A DNA stretch of 64,000 nt from Planctomycetia bacterium. GTDB lineage: Bacteria; Planctomycetota; Phycisphaerae; UBA1845; UTPLA1. The stretch covers positions 62,001 to 126,000 of the forward strand of contig JABTTW010000003.1 of the NCBI GenBank assembly GCA_015075745.1, written 5' to 3'. A model generated the notes under the pieces. The model made no database searches, was not told where the DNA came from, and saw nothing but the letters and a program-made list of their open reading frames with translations. The translations under genes and the position numbers were made by a program. Within the stretch, counting starts at the first letter, position 1, and the number at the start of each line of letters is the position of its first letter. This document shows positions 9,063-18,834 of this stretch, piece after piece.

Positions 9063-10511
9063 TCAGCCGGTGATCTCCGGCGTTCCGGTCGGGGTGTTTC
9101 CGACCAGATGAATGAAGATGGCGTTGGTGGAGCCGACCTGGTGGAGGCGGGTCCCGGCGACCACGACGATCATGTCGCCGCTGACAGCGAGGCCGCGCGA
9201 GAGGAGCGCGGCGTCGACCTCTCCGAGCATGGCGAGCACGTCTTCATCGCGGGTCATCTGAACGGGCTTAATGCCGTAGTACATCGCCATGCGCCGGCAA
9301 ACGTGCTCGTCGGGTGAGAGCCCGATGACGACGGAGGGGAGCCGGCACTTGGAGAGGAGCCGCGCGGTGTTGCCGGTCTGGGTCCAGACCGCGACGAGCT
9401 TCGCATCGAGCTCGCGGGCGAGGAGATTGGCGCCATGCGCAACAGCCGTCGGAACGCGGGGGACCAGCGAGTTGACCTCGGCCGAGGCGGCTCCGGAGCG
9501 ATCGAGAAAGTCCTCCGTCTGCTCGGCGATGCGAACCATCATCTTGACCGATTCGATTGGATATGACCCGATCGACGTCTCGGCGCTGAGCATGACCGCA
9601 TCGGCTGCATCGAGAATGGCGTTGGCAACGTCGCTGACCTCGGCACGGGTGGCCGTCGGGCGTTCCACCATGGATTGGAGCATTTGGGTGGCGATGATCA
9701 CCGGACGACCGGCGAGGCGGCACTTTCGGGTGATCTGCTTTTGCAAGAGCGGCACGCGGGCGAGGTCCAGCTCGACGCCGAGGTCGCCCCGGGCGACGAG
9801 CACGACATCGGCCGACTCGATGATCTCGTCGATATGCTTAATCGCGAGCGGCGTCTCGACCTTGGCCACGATGCGACAGCGATCCTCGGAGAGCGGCAAC
9901 AAGTCGCGCAGCTCGCGCAGGTCGGCGGCGCGACGCACGAACGACATGGCGATGTAGTCCGCGCCGTGCTCGACCGCCCAGGCGAGGTCCTCGTGATCCT
10001 TCTGAGTCAGCGCGGACATTTCCAAATCGCTATCGGGCAGGTTCACGCCTTTGCGCGTGCTGATCATGCCCCCCACTTCGCAGACGCACCTGAGCCGGTC
10101 CGCCGACGCGGAAATCACGCGGAGGCGGACGAGCCCGTCGTCGATCAAAACGCGATGTCCGACGGCGACTTCGCGGACGAGTTCCGGTCGATTGGTCGAG
10201 ATGCGGGAAGCGTTGCCGACGATGTGACCGCCGACGATGTCGATCTCGTCGTCCTTTTGGATTTCAAAGGCGTCATCTTCAACGGGATCGACGCGAATCT
10301 TGGGCCCGCACAAATCCGCCATCACCGCGGCCGCCACGCCGCGCTGGCGGCAGATGGACCGGATTCGATTGTAGGTGATCTCGTGCTGCTGGATCGTGCC
10401 GTGAGAAAAATTCAGACGAAAGACGTCGACGCCGGCGTCGAGCAGGTCGCCGAGTATCTGCACCGACTCTGTAGCGGGGCCGATCGTCGCGATGATTTTT
10501 GTTCTTATCAT
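9063..10511 (-). CDS. pyk: Pyruvate kinase
   Basis: Last step of glycolysis: phosphoenolpyruvate plus ADP to pyruvate plus ATP. It has the N-terminal RTKIIATIGPA, the FSHG motif, the catalytic-loop segment IVAKVETPLAI, the VARGDLGVEL metal-binding block and TATRAEVSDVANAILD. The C-terminal allosteric domain is complete; 482 aa is a normal length. The ATG at 10511 is chosen over one 12 nt upstream because family N-termini start MIRTKI. A phosphoglycerate mutase gene lies immediately upstream on the same strand, a glycolytic pairing. Confidence 0.95.
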   Translation of the reverse strand: MIRTKIIATIGPATESVQILGDLLDAGVDVFRLNFSHGTIQQHEITYNRIRSICRQRGVAAAVMADLCGPKIRVDPVEDDAFEIQKDDEIDIVGGHIVGNASRISTNRPELVREVAVGHRVLIDDGLVRLRVISASADRLRCVCEVGGMISTRKGVNLPDSDLEMSALTQKDHEDLAWAVEHGADYIAMSFVRRAADLRELRDLLPLSEDRCRIVAKVETPLAIKHIDEIIESADVVLVARGDLGVELDLARVPLLQKQITRKCRLAGRPVIIATQMLQSMVERPTATRAEVSDVANAILDAADAVMLSAETSIGSYPIESVKMMVRIAEQTEDFLDRSGAASAEVNSLVPRVPTAVAHGANLLARELDAKLVAVWTQTGNTARLLSKCRLPSVVIGLSPDEHVCRRMAMYYGIKPVQMTRDEDVLAMLGEVDAALLSRGLAVSGDMIVVVAGTRLHQVGSTNAIFIHLVGNTPTGTPEITG

Positions 10512-10623
10512 GGATGCCTGCACCGATGCCGGCGCGCATCATCGGCGGGCGCGCCCTATCTCGCAAGTCTTCCGCGGGCGCGGCCACCAGGCCGCAAGGG
10601 GTGCGAGGCTCCCCGGACGCCCG

Positions 10624-11823
10624 TTACTTGCGAAGGAAATACTCCATCAGTTCGTGCCCGGCCTCGATGTGAAGCCCGCTTCCTTTCGCGGTCCGCTCGC
10701 AAAACTGATCCACGATCGCCGGGCCGCTCGGAATGCCGGTTCCGGCCATGCAGAACGGCGGCGGCGCGGCCGTGTGGGTCTTCTTTCCGACGGGGGTCGG
10801 GTGGTCCGGGGCGACGAGAATCCGCCATTCGTCGAAGGTGCGGAGCTTTTCGAGGACCGGCTCGACGACGAGGCTGTCAATTTTTTCCAGCGCTTCCAGT
10901 TTGGCGGCGGCATCGCCCATGTGGCCGGCTTCGTCGGTGGCCTCGACATGGACGGCGACAAAATCATACTGGTCGAGGGCCGCAACGGCGGCACGACCTT
11001 TGGCTGCGTAGTCGGTGTCGAGATAACCCGTCGCGCCGGGCACGTCGATCACCGTCCAACCGAGGAGCTTGCCGAGACCGCGAATGAGATCGACGGCCGC
11101 GATGACCGCCCCGCCGACGCCGAATCGCTGGCGAAAACGCTTGAGAATCGGCGCGACGCCCTGTCCCCAGAGCCAGATGTCGGTGGCGGGCATTTCGCCG
11201 AGGTCGGTGCGGACGTGATTGACGTCGTGAGCGGTGACGATTGGCCGGGCCTTGTCCATGATCTCGCGAATGCGTTTGCCGCCCCTGCCCTTGGGCAGGT
11301 AGTCGGCGACGGCCTCGCCGGGGATGTCGTGCGGCGGCATGCAGGCGGCTTCCAGGGTTTCCGCGTCGCGGAGGATCATCAGGTTGCGATAGGAAACACC
11401 GGTGTGAAAGACGATCCCGTCGCCGGAGAATTCCGCGTTCAACTCTTTCAACACGGCCTCGGCTTCACTTGTGCGGATGTGTCCGGCGGTGAAATCGGCC
11501 ATCAGGCCGTTGTCGATGTTCACGAAGTTGCAGCGGAAGACGACGTCCTCCGGGTGTAGCGGGATGTTGCGGGCGACGGCTTCGATGGGAGCCCGTCCGG
11601 TGTAGTGGTTTCGCGGGTCGTAGCCGAAGAGCGACATGGTGGCGACGTCGGAGCCGGGCACGAACCCCTTTGGCACGGTGCAGACGGTTCCGACGCGGCC
11701 CATCTCGGCGATGGCGTCGATGTTGGGAATCTTCGCGGCCTCGAAGATCGTCTTTCCACCGAGCGAGGGGATCGGCTCGTCCGCGGCGCCGTCGGGCAGA
11801 ATCATGACGTATTTCATGCTCAT
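10624..11823 (-). CDS. apgM: 2,3-bisphosphoglycerate-independent phosphoglycerate mutase, archaeal (ApgM) type
   Basis: Alkaline phosphatase-superfamily enzyme of 399 aa that interconverts 3- and 2-phosphoglycerate without cofactor. Motifs: the metal site MILPDGAADEP at the N-terminus, GSDVATMSLFGYDP containing the nucleophile serine region, HVEATDEAGHMGD and the APDHPTPV metal site near the C-terminus. It lies 112 nt upstream of pyk on the same strand. Some relatives are annotated as homoserine kinase-like; the glycolytic neighbour favours mutase. Two in-frame ATGs (11823 and 11817) are equally possible. Confidence 0.87.
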   Translation of the reverse strand: MSMKYVMILPDGAADEPIPSLGGKTIFEAAKIPNIDAIAEMGRVGTVCTVPKGFVPGSDVATMSLFGYDPRNHYTGRAPIEAVARNIPLHPEDVVFRCNFVNIDNGLMADFTAGHIRTSEAEAVLKELNAEFSGDGIVFHTGVSYRNLMILRDAETLEAACMPPHDIPGEAVADYLPKGRGGKRIREIMDKARPIVTAHDVNHVRTDLGEMPATDIWLWGQGVAPILKRFRQRFGVGGAVIAAVDLIRGLGKLLGWTVIDVPGATGYLDTDYAAKGRAAVAALDQYDFVAVHVEATDEAGHMGDAAAKLEALEKIDSLVVEPVLEKLRTFDEWRILVAPDHPTPVGKKTHTAAPPPFCMAGTGIPSGPAIVDQFCERTAKGSGLHIEAGHELMEYFLRK

Positions 11824-11885
11824 CGGAGGAGAGTCTAGAAACGTCGGTCAGATTTTGCCAGTGGCGGGGAAAGGCATCGCCGAGT

Positions 11886-13295
11886 TTAACACGCCAACGC
11901 GGCGCAAAACGCGTCACGCAGGAGCTCCAACTCGTGACCAGCGAGCGAGCGAGCATCGAAAAGAACGGCGGCGTCCTTGATTCTCGCGAGCACGGCAGGG
12001 TTGCCGGTGCGCATACGGCTGACAATCGTCTCGGCGCGATGCGCGGACGAGGGCTGCCAGCGGACGACGGCGGTGGGGATCGGCCGGGCGGGCAGCGATC
12101 CGCCGCCGGCAAAGCTCTCCAGGCGCTCGACGGTGAAACTCTCCGATGGCGCGGCGTCTGAAAGGACTTTCGCGAGGCGCTCGGCACGCAAGGTGACGGA
12201 TTCGAGAGACTCGGACAGGGCGGCGAGGGTTGGTATCTCCGCTTTCGGACGATCCGGCGACAAATAGATTTCGAGAGTCGCTTCGAGCGCGGCGAGGGTC
12301 AGCTTATCGACGCGAAGGGCGCGGGCCATCGGATCGCGCCGCAGCCGGTCGATGGTCGCCTTGTTCCCCAAAAGGATGCCTGCCTGCGGACCACCGAGCA
12401 GCTTGTCGCCGGAGAAGGAGACGAAGTCAGCCCCCGCCTTGAGACTCGCCGCGACGGTGGGCTCATGCTCTCTCGCCCACATCTCGTCGTCGAGCAACGC
12501 CCCGCTGCCGAGGTCGTCGAACATGATCAGATTGTTGTCGTGGGCCAATTGCGTGAGCTCAGCAATGCCGGGCGACTCGGCGAACCCGACGACGCGATAG
12601 TTGCTCGTATGCACGTGCATGATCATGGCCGTGCGGTCGGAGATGGCTTCCTCATAGTCGGAGAGGTGCGTCTTATTGGTTGTGCCGACCTCCTTGAGGA
12701 TCGAACCGCCGGCGGACATGACGTCGGGCAGTCGATACGAACCGCCGATCTCGATGAGCTGGCCCCGTGAGACGATGACTTCCTTGCCCGCGGCAAGTCC
12801 GCGCAGGGCGAGCATTGTCGCGGCGGCGTTGTTATTGACGATCATGGCCGACTCGGCGCCGGTCAACTGGCACAAGAGGGCCTCGGCATATCGGCCGCGC
12901 TGGCCGCGCTCGCCGGTGGCCAGGTCGATCTCCAGACTGCAATAGCCCGACGCAACCTGGGTGAGCCGCTGCACGGCGGCTTCCGAGAGGACGCTGCGAC
13001 CCAGGCCGGTGTGCAGAATGACGCCGGTCGCATTGATGACGCGGGTGAGTCGCCGGGCTCGCTGGGCGGCAATCTGCGCGGCTGCCAGCGCAAGGATGGC
13101 GGCGACGGTCAGGGCTCCACTGGCGAGCGGCTCATTCTTACGAAGCTGATCGCGCAGGTTGTCGACAACGGCGCGCAGGGCATTGGAAATGACTGCCCGA
13201 GGAAGCGACGATAACTGCGCGTCGGACTGTACCGCCGACAGCAGTGCCGTCATGGAGGGGATGCTCGAAAGATCGGATGGGTTGTGTTCGCTCAC
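11886..13295 (-). CDS. selA: L-seryl-tRNA(Sec) selenium transferase SelA
   Basis: PLP enzyme converting Ser-tRNA(Sec) to Sec-tRNA(Sec) using selenophosphate. At 469 aa it has the normal length. It has the conserved RVINATGVILHTGLGRS block, NNNAAATML, the EIGGSYRLPDVM loop, GTTNKTHL and the PLP lysine in SFSGDKLLGGPQAG. Its start codon overlaps the stop of selB upstream by four bases (ATGA), so the two are translationally coupled as in most selAB operons. selD and selC are not in the window. Confidence 0.94.
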   Translation of the reverse strand: MSEHNPSDLSSIPSMTALLSAVQSDAQLSSLPRAVISNALRAVVDNLRDQLRKNEPLASGALTVAAILALAAAQIAAQRARRLTRVINATGVILHTGLGRSVLSEAAVQRLTQVASGYCSLEIDLATGERGQRGRYAEALLCQLTGAESAMIVNNNAAATMLALRGLAAGKEVIVSRGQLIEIGGSYRLPDVMSAGGSILKEVGTTNKTHLSDYEEAISDRTAMIMHVHTSNYRVVGFAESPGIAELTQLAHDNNLIMFDDLGSGALLDDEMWAREHEPTVAASLKAGADFVSFSGDKLLGGPQAGILLGNKATIDRLRRDPMARALRVDKLTLAALEATLEIYLSPDRPKAEIPTLAALSESLESVTLRAERLAKVLSDAAPSESFTVERLESFAGGGSLPARPIPTAVVRWQPSSAHRAETIVSRMRTGNPAVLARIKDAAVLFDARSLAGHELELLRDAFCAALAC

Positions 13296-15262
13296 GCCGA
13301 TTTCTCAATCAAGATTCGTTCGTCGCCGACCCGGCGCGTGAACTGAATCTTATCCAGATATTCAAGGAGCGGTTGAACCGCCCGGCGAGACAGTTTCAGA
13401 CGGTCGCGAACGTCCGCCAGCTTGAACGGTCCCTGGCGGCCTAATTCGTGGACCGTTTTCTTGAATGCACTCAGGGCCTCCTGGGATATGTACTGGCCCG
13501 GGGCGAAGGAGACGAGTCGCGGCTCGGTCCGGGCGATGTCCTCCATCACTTTGGCCCGCTGCTTCGAGAGCAACGCCACGGTTTTTAGGGCGATCCAGGC
13601 CGGGGGATCGAACTTCGCCGCCGAGATTTCCGCGACCAGTCGCTCCACCAGCGCGGCGTCCTCCGGCGACAGGGCCGGGCGGAATTCTCGATGGGCCACG
13701 TAGGGCCCGCGAACGACTATGTCACCCGATGACTCCAGCCGGGCGCACATGACTCGACCGATGCCGGCGGCGCTGCGCTTATCGAGCCAGCCGATGTATC
13801 GATCGCGCAGCAGGCCCGGTTCGAGCGGGTTGGTGGCGTGTTGACGGCGCAGGTAAGCCAGTGCCCGATCGGCCAGGGCGCTTACGGCGGCGATGTGGAC
13901 GGTGCGACCGGCGACCAGCTCGATGAGGCGGCCGCTTTTGCGAAGCTGGTCGAGGATGCCGGCGATGGCATCGGTCGCGGCGCCGGCTCTTGCGGCAAGG
14001 GCCAGCGGGGACACGGATTCAAACCCGGCGGATTGCAGGCAGGCATCGACGCGCGTATCGACCGTGTCCGACATGGCGCGGTTGATCGCCGTCAGTTCCT
14101 GCGGATCCATCGGGCGCAAACGGCGCGACACCGGCCGGACAACCTGCCCCCCACCGAGGGTATGCGTCGCCGTTTCATCACGGATGATGAATCGCTGGCC
14201 GTACTCCGCGACGACCGGCTCGCTGCAGCGCAATTGCGCGAACGCCAACTGGCCGGGGGCGATCTCCGCGGCGCCGATCACGACCAGGACGCACATGGTT
14301 TCCCGGGTGCCCATGCATAGTCGAACGCGTCGATGCGACTTGATGCCGTCCCAGACGAGCGAACCTGCCGCGCCGGGCATGCGCGCGCGCAAAACGGGCA
14401 TCACCTGCGCATCGAGGTAGCGCGTGGCCGTGAGATAGCCGGGCGACGCCAGCTCCATGCCGCGATCAATCGCTTCTCGATCCACACCGGTGAGATTCAG
14501 GGCCGCGCGCCGGCCGACCATCGCGACATCGGCCGCCGCGCCGTGCGATTGAACCTCGCGCACTTTGCAGGCGACTGGGCCGGGATGGAGTTCCATGGAA
14601 GCTCCGGGAGCGGCGCTGCCGGCGAGGACGGAGCCGGTGACAACGGTGCCGCGGCCTTTGACGGCAAAGACGCGGTCGATGGCTATACGAAAGACGTCTC
14701 CGGTATCGCGCAGTGGGAGCGATCGGACGAGATGCGCGATGGCGTCGCGCAGGGCGTCCAGACCCTGACCAGTGCGCGCCGAGCAGGCCAAGGTCTGCCA
14801 CTTCGCGAGGCCGGTGTTTTCCACGACCTCGCCGAGCTGCTGACGAACGATCGCCAGGCGTTCTTCGCCGACGAGGTCCTGCTTGCTGATGACGATGAGG
14901 CCGTGACGGACGCCGAGAAAGTTGAGGATGTCGATGTGCTCAAGGGTCTGGGGCATGACGCCGTCGTCGGCCGCCACGACGAGCATGCCGATGTCGATGC
15001 CGGTTGCGCCGGCGACCATGGTGCGTACAAATCGCTCGTGGCCGGGGACGTCGACGATGCTGACCTCCAGGCTTTCACCATCGGCTGCGGGAAGCTGCAA
15101 TCGGGCAAAGCCCAACTCGATGGTCATGCCGCGCTGCTGTTCTTCGGGGAGGCGGTCGGGGTCTGTGCCGGTGAGGGCCTTCACCAGGGCGGACTTGCCG
15201 TGATCGATGTGGCCCGCGGTGCCGAGGATGCACCAGCGACGATGGGCATGCGCTGCGTTCAT
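13292..15262 (-). CDS. selB: Selenocysteine-specific elongation factor SelB
   Basis: GTPase that delivers Sec-tRNA(Sec) to UGA codons marked by a SECIS hairpin. The EF-Tu-like N-terminus has G1 [11 protein letters not shown], the G2/switch region [10 protein letters not shown]3 DVPGHERFV and a divergent G4 SKQDL; later come EF-Tu domains 2 and 3 and C-terminal winged-helix repeats for SECIS binding (ending [15 protein letters not shown]...[11 protein letters not shown]). Length of 656 aa is typical. It precedes selA with a 4-nt overlap and follows an MlaE-type gene by 9 nt. Confidence 0.94.
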   Translation of the reverse strand: MNAAHAHRRWCILGTAGHIDHGKSALVKALTGTDPDRLPEEQQRGMTIELGFARLQLPAADGESLEVSIVDVPGHERFVRTMVAGATGIDIGMLVVAADDGVMPQTLEHIDILNFLGVRHGLIVISKQDLVGEERLAIVRQQLGEVVENTGLAKWQTLACSARTGQGLDALRDAIAHLVRSLPLRDTGDVFRIAIDRVFAVKGRGTVVTGSVLAGSAAPGASMELHPGPVACKVREVQSHGAAADVAMVGRRAALNLTGVDREAIDRGMELASPGYLTATRYLDAQVMPVLRARMPGAAGSLVWDGIKSHRRVRLCMGTRETMCVLVVIGAAEIAPGQLAFAQLRCSEPVVAEYGQRFIIRDETATHTLGGGQVVRPVSRRLRPMDPQELTAINRAMSDTVDTRVDACLQSAGFESVSPLALAARAGAATDAIAGILDQLRKSGRLIELVAGRTVHIAAVSALADRALAYLRRQHATNPLEPGLLRDRYIGWLDKRSAAGIGRVMCARLESSGDIVVRGPYVAHREFRPALSPEDAALVERLVAEISAAKFDPPAWIALKTVALLSKQRAKVMEDIARTEPRLVSFAPGQYISQEALSAFKKTVHELGRQGPFKLADVRDRLKLSRRAVQPLLEYLDKIQFTRRVGDERILIEKSA

Positions 15263-15271
15263 GCGCCGACC

Positions 15272-16135
15272 TTAGATGCCGAATGCATAAAAGATGCTGG
15301 TGAGAATGACGTCGGCGGTGATCAGGGCGACGATGCACTTGACGACGGTGTTGGTCGTGGCGCGGCCGACGCCTTCGGCGCCGCCGGTGACGTTGAGCCC
15401 CTCGTAGCAGGCGATCATGGAGATCAACAGGCCGAAGAGCGGGGCCTTGCCGATGCCGGTGAGATAGTCGGTGGCGGTAACGGCGGTCTGGGTGACGGCG
15501 AGGTAGCGGTCGGCGTCGATGCCGAGAATGAGGGTGCCGGTGATCATGCCGCCGAGGACGCCGACGATGTCGGCGATGACAGTCAGCACAGCGAGCATGA
15601 TGACGGTGGCGAGGAATCGCGGCATGACCAGGAAGCGAATTGGATCCAGCGCTGATGCGCGAAGCGCCTTGATCTCTTCACCCTCGACCATGGTGCCCAA
15701 TTCGGCGGCGATGCTTGCGCCGGCGAAGCCGGAGAGAACGATGCCGGAGAGCAGCGGACCCAGTTCACGGGCCATGGCGATGGCGACGATGGTGGCGATT
15801 TGTTCGAGTTGGCCGTAGCGGATCATGGTCGGGGCCATCTGCAGGGCGAGGATGATCCCGATGAAGATCTGAACCAGGGCGACGATCGGGATGCTGCGCA
15901 GACCGACGCGCACCATCTGGGCGAAAAGATTGGGGGCGCCGAGCCTGACTTCGCGCTTGATCGTCGCCCGGTAGATGCACTTGCCGGTATCGACAAGCAG
16001 ATAGCACAGGCCGCCAATGAACTCAAGGAAGCCGGACCAGGACCGGGCCTGACCGATGACGCCGCGGCCGACGGATTCGACGGCGCGGACCATCGCGCCT
16101 TCACTGCCGTTTTGTTTTGTGGGTGCCTCACTCAT
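15272..16135 (-). CDS. mlaE: MlaE-family lipid ABC transporter permease
   Basis: Inner-membrane permease of 287 aa of the MlaE/Ttg2B family, moving phospholipid between membranes of diderm cells. It shows the family's hallmark cytoplasmic stretch ELGTMVEGEEIKALRAS between membrane segments, and GLRSIPIVALVQIFIG at the first helices. The usual partners (ATPase MlaF, MCE protein MlaD) do not flank it: upstream is an RsbV/RsbW-like pair and downstream selB-selA. It therefore either shares partners encoded elsewhere or belongs to a locus that has been broken up. Confidence 0.88.
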   Translation of the reverse strand: MSEAPTKQNGSEGAMVRAVESVGRGVIGQARSWSGFLEFIGGLCYLLVDTGKCIYRATIKREVRLGAPNLFAQMVRVGLRSIPIVALVQIFIGIILALQMAPTMIRYGQLEQIATIVAIAMARELGPLLSGIVLSGFAGASIAAELGTMVEGEEIKALRASALDPIRFLVMPRFLATVIMLAVLTVIADIVGVLGGMITGTLILGIDADRYLAVTQTAVTATDYLTGIGKAPLFGLLISMIACYEGLNVTGGAEGVGRATTNTVVKCIVALITADVILTSIFYAFGI

Positions 16136-16188
16136 GAGAAATCTGGTTCAGGCAAGCACGCGGCAAACAGCGGCGCATGCCGAATGTC

Positions 16189-16539
16189 TCAGGCCTGCGT
16201 GGCCTGATCCTCGTTCTGACAGATCACGAAAAACTTGTCGAGCTTGGTGATTTCAAAGACGCTGCGAACGCGATCGTTCAGCCCGAAGAAGATCATCTTG
16301 CCCTTGTAGGCGGTGACGCGACGAAAGACCTCGACAAAGGTGCCCACGCCGGAGGAATCGATGTACGGGACGCCGGTCATGTCGAGGACGAGGCGCTTGG
16401 GCCTCTCACCGGCCACTTCGACCAATGCGGCGTGCAGCGCGGGCGAGTGGTGCAGGTCCACATCGCCCTCCAGCGACACGATCGTCGCCTCGGGCGCCTT
16501 TCTAATTTCCTTGACCAGATTATTTGTATTCGTTGCCAT
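16189..16539 (-). CDS. STAS-domain anti-anti-sigma factor (RsbV/SpoIIAA-like)
   Basis: Small cytoplasmic STAS protein, 116 aa. The motif MTGVPYIDSSGVGTFVEV holds the conserved serine phosphorylated by an RsbW-type kinase. The start MATNTNN is preferred: the frame extends 42 codons further, but those overlap the upstream kinase gene and have no family similarity. With the kinase ending two bases upstream, this forms a partner-switching pair. An MlaB-like role with the neighbouring MlaE permease is a less likely alternative, because the kinase partner is directly adjacent. Confidence 0.86.
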   Translation of the reverse strand: MATNTNNLVKEIRKAPEATIVSLEGDVDLHHSPALHAALVEVAGERPKRLVLDMTGVPYIDSSGVGTFVEVFRRVTAYKGKMIFFGLNDRVRSVFEITKLDKFFVICQNEDQATQA

Positions 16540-16541
16540 CG

Positions 16542-17042
16542 TTACTCGCCCTTTTGCGCCAGGCCCCCGGCCTGCCCCTCCTTGGGCTCGCCTCCAAACG
16601 CGGCACTCGTATCGCCGCCGACGTACTTGACCATGCTCAGGAGCATTCCGCCGTCCGGCGGACAACTGTACTGCACTTCATCCATGACGGACTTGATAAT
16701 GTGCACACCCAGCCCGCCGGGCCGCACTTCGTCGAGCGGTCGACCCTTGATCTTTTCGGGAGAGACCTGGCGACCTTTGTCGCGGACGGTCACCGAAATG
16801 CCAGGGCGGCCGTCCGGGGACTTGACCGGCAGAAGGGTGATGGAGATCGGCTGATCGTCCTTCCCCTCGTAGCCGTGTTCGATGACATTGGCCAGTGCCT
16901 CATCGATCGCAAGAGTCAGTGCGTGCGAGTCCATCTCGCCGAAGCCTTCCACGTTGGCCATCTTCTCCACGGCGCCGCGCACGACGGGCAGGCACTTGGC
17001 ACTGCTGGTGATGTTCAGTTCGATGGGAACAGCTCGGGTCAT
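16542..17042 (-). CDS. RsbW/SpoIIAB-like anti-sigma factor serine kinase
   Basis: GHKL-fold (HATPase_c_2) protein of 166 aa. The N-box DEALANVIEHGY, the G1-like RDKGRQV and the G2 box GGLGVHIIKSVMDEV are all visible. By family it binds ATP, phosphorylates its STAS partner (the next gene, two bases downstream) and in the dephosphorylated state sequesters a sigma factor or a regulator. No sigma factor gene is in the window. The start at 17042 (MTRAVPIELN) matches family N-termini; upstream codons are GC-rich filler. Confidence 0.85.
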   Translation of the reverse strand: MTRAVPIELNITSSAKCLPVVRGAVEKMANVEGFGEMDSHALTLAIDEALANVIEHGYEGKDDQPISITLLPVKSPDGRPGISVTVRDKGRQVSPEKIKGRPLDEVRPGGLGVHIIKSVMDEVQYSCPPDGGMLLSMVKYVGGDTSAAFGGEPKEGQAGGLAQKGE

Positions 17043-17053
17043 CCGGACTCCTG

Positions 17054-17461
17054 TCACGCCCCGGGACCGCCGGATGGCTCGCCGTCCTCCAGCTCGGCAG
17101 CGGCCGCCGCCGTCTGGTAATCTCCACCCTTCACATACGATCGCCAACGGGACACGCTGGCCGCGCGTTCTCTTGCGGACCGGGCATAATCATATCCAAA
17201 TCGCTCGCCGGTGATTCGTTCGAGTGCAAGGATGGAGAAAAAACGTACCGCGTCGTCTTCATCCTCAAGACGATCGACAATCAACGGGACCGATCTCCAA
17301 TCCTTCGCCTCAGCCGCGGCCCGAACAGCGAGTATTCGCTCGGCAGGCTCTTCGGAGGAAATCTGGGCCCGGTATGGGCCGATCGACGTACATCCGCCCG
17401 CCAGCGACAACGCGACCAGGAAGCCAGTGGAATGAGCACCCATGCACCGCATGAAGTTCAT
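17054..17461 (-). CDS. Small predicted lipoprotein, HEAT-like
   Basis: Protein of 135 aa with an N-terminal hydrophobic stretch ending in the lipobox LAGGC, so a probable lipoprotein. The mature part (ILAVRAAAEAKDWRSVPLIVDRLEDEDDAVRFFSIL, given here as a description of residues rather than a motif: two short helices with an alternating Ala/Leu pattern) looks like one or two HEAT-type helical repeats. Start candidates are ATGs at 17461 and 17452. It lies 11 nt upstream of the RsbW-like gene on the same strand and may be co-transcribed. I do not recognise a named family. Confidence 0.6.
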   Translation of the reverse strand: MNFMRCMGAHSTGFLVALSLAGGCTSIGPYRAQISSEEPAERILAVRAAAEAKDWRSVPLIVDRLEDEDDAVRFFSILALERITGERFGYDYARSARERAASVSRWRSYVKGGDYQTAAAAAELEDGEPSGGPGA

Positions 17462-17615
17462 CCTATCGTGCTGGCCGAGCGGCGACAACAACGGACCTCC
17501 CGGGCCGCCGCCCCCCCGATGCGGACCACCGCCCGCAAAAAGGCTATTATCCACACAATAGACCGGACCGGCCGGATCAAGAGCACTCCTTATCGCACGA
17601 AGGAATCGAACCTGC

Positions 17616-18371
17616 ATGGCAACGAGCGAGCTGGACATCATCTTCACGGCGCCACACCCGGACGATCTGGAAATCGGTAGCGGCGGCGCCATCGCCAAAC
17701 TCGTTAAGCTCGGCTATCGCGTCGGCATGGTCCACATGACCAACGGCGAACCGACGCCGCTGGGCGACCCGGAAACGCGCTTAAAGGAGATGAGGGCCGC
17801 CGCCGACATCCTCGGCGTACAGGTCTGCGAGATGGTGGGCATGACGAACCGGATGCTGATGGACGGCCCCGAGGCGCGGTTTGCGCTGGCGAGCGTCGTG
17901 CGAAAGTATCGGCCGCGCATCCTCGTCGGCATCGCCGGCAGGACCGTCGCCGCCTCGCCGGACCATTACCAGGCGCAGCTCATCACCGAGGCGACGCGGT
18001 TCTACTCGCAGCTCACCAAATGGGACGATCGATTCAGCGGGACGAAGCCGCACCGGGTGGATCATCTGATATACCGGCCGATCGCCCGATCGGCGGAGAT
18101 CGCCCACTGGCCCGCGCAGTTTGTCGTGGATATCACCGACACCATCGATCAGAAGCTCGCCGCCATCGAATGCTACAAATCGCAGTTTCCTCAACAGCGA
18201 TTCGAGGGGCTCAAGCACTGGGTCCTTTCGTCGGGCGGGTACGAAGGTGGAATGTGCGGATACAAGTATGGCGAGCTCTACGCCGTGCCGCGGCCTTTGG
18301 GAGTATTGGACCCGATGCCCCTTTTTGGAGAGTGGCCGGTGCCGTCTCCGATCGACCCACCGAAAGTGTGA
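17616..18371 (+). CDS. bshB1: PIG-L family deacetylase, BshB1-like
   Basis: Zn-dependent N-acetylglucosaminyl deacetylase family protein of 251 aa. Metal and catalytic motifs: APHPDDLEIGSGG near residue 12 (the AHPDD motif) and SPDHYQAQ near residue 115 (third metal ligand). The segments KPHRVDHLIYR, QFVVDITDTI and KLAAIECYKSQF match the bacillithiol-pathway enzyme BshB1, which deacetylates GlcNAc-malate. A GAAGGAA sequence lies ahead of the ATG. No other bsh gene is nearby, so the exact substrate is inferred. It is transcribed divergently from the small lipoprotein gene. Confidence 0.8.
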   Translation: MATSELDIIFTAPHPDDLEIGSGGAIAKLVKLGYRVGMVHMTNGEPTPLGDPETRLKEMRAAADILGVQVCEMVGMTNRMLMDGPEARFALASVVRKYRPRILVGIAGRTVAASPDHYQAQLITEATRFYSQLTKWDDRFSGTKPHRVDHLIYRPIARSAEIAHWPAQFVVDITDTIDQKLAAIECYKSQFPQQRFEGLKHWVLSSGGYEGGMCGYKYGELYAVPRPLGVLDPMPLFGEWPVPSPIDPPKV

Positions 18372-18834
18372 TACGGCCGGAAAGACGGATCAAATAGTGC
18401 TGCACTGCCGGCGGCCATCGCGCAATTGGGTGTGCAACCCTGGGCATATGTCCCCAAATACATTTCACTGCCTAATAATCCGCCAGACAAACGTGCTATT
18501 GCCGCCATGGCACGCGACTTGTCAGGTCATTCACCGCCGCCGGTTCGCACGCCGCGGCGTGAGAGCGAACCTGATGAATTCCGCCGATTCTTTACACCCC
18601 AAAGAGTTGATCCGCCTCCGTTGAGGCGCGAGTTGGCCGCATGGCGCTCATGAGAGCAGAGCGCCGTCCGCGGCCTGATGACAACGACTCAAGCACCGAT
18701 TGCACCCCAAAAAATGGTTTTGAAACACGAGTGCAATTACATGCGCAGAATCCACCCTCGCCTCGGCCGTTTCCTGTCAAGCGAGTTTGTTGAGGCTCTG
18801 ACAACGGCCGACCAGGAAAAAAGGAGAAGACCGG
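18372..18834. other. Intergenic stretch upstream of the TSP3/propeller protein
   Basis: About 460 nt without a supported gene; short frames on both strands overlap one another and have no recognisable motifs. It presumably carries the promoter for the gene at 18835, but I see no convincing -35/-10 pair. A Shine-Dalgarno AAGGAGA lies at 18821-18827. Confidence 0.5.

Noticed and set aside
13295..15300. A selenocysteine tRNA gene near selAB
   Set aside because: No stretch with the long acceptor/extra arm and TTCGA loop was found in the gaps around selA and selB, which are only a few bases long.
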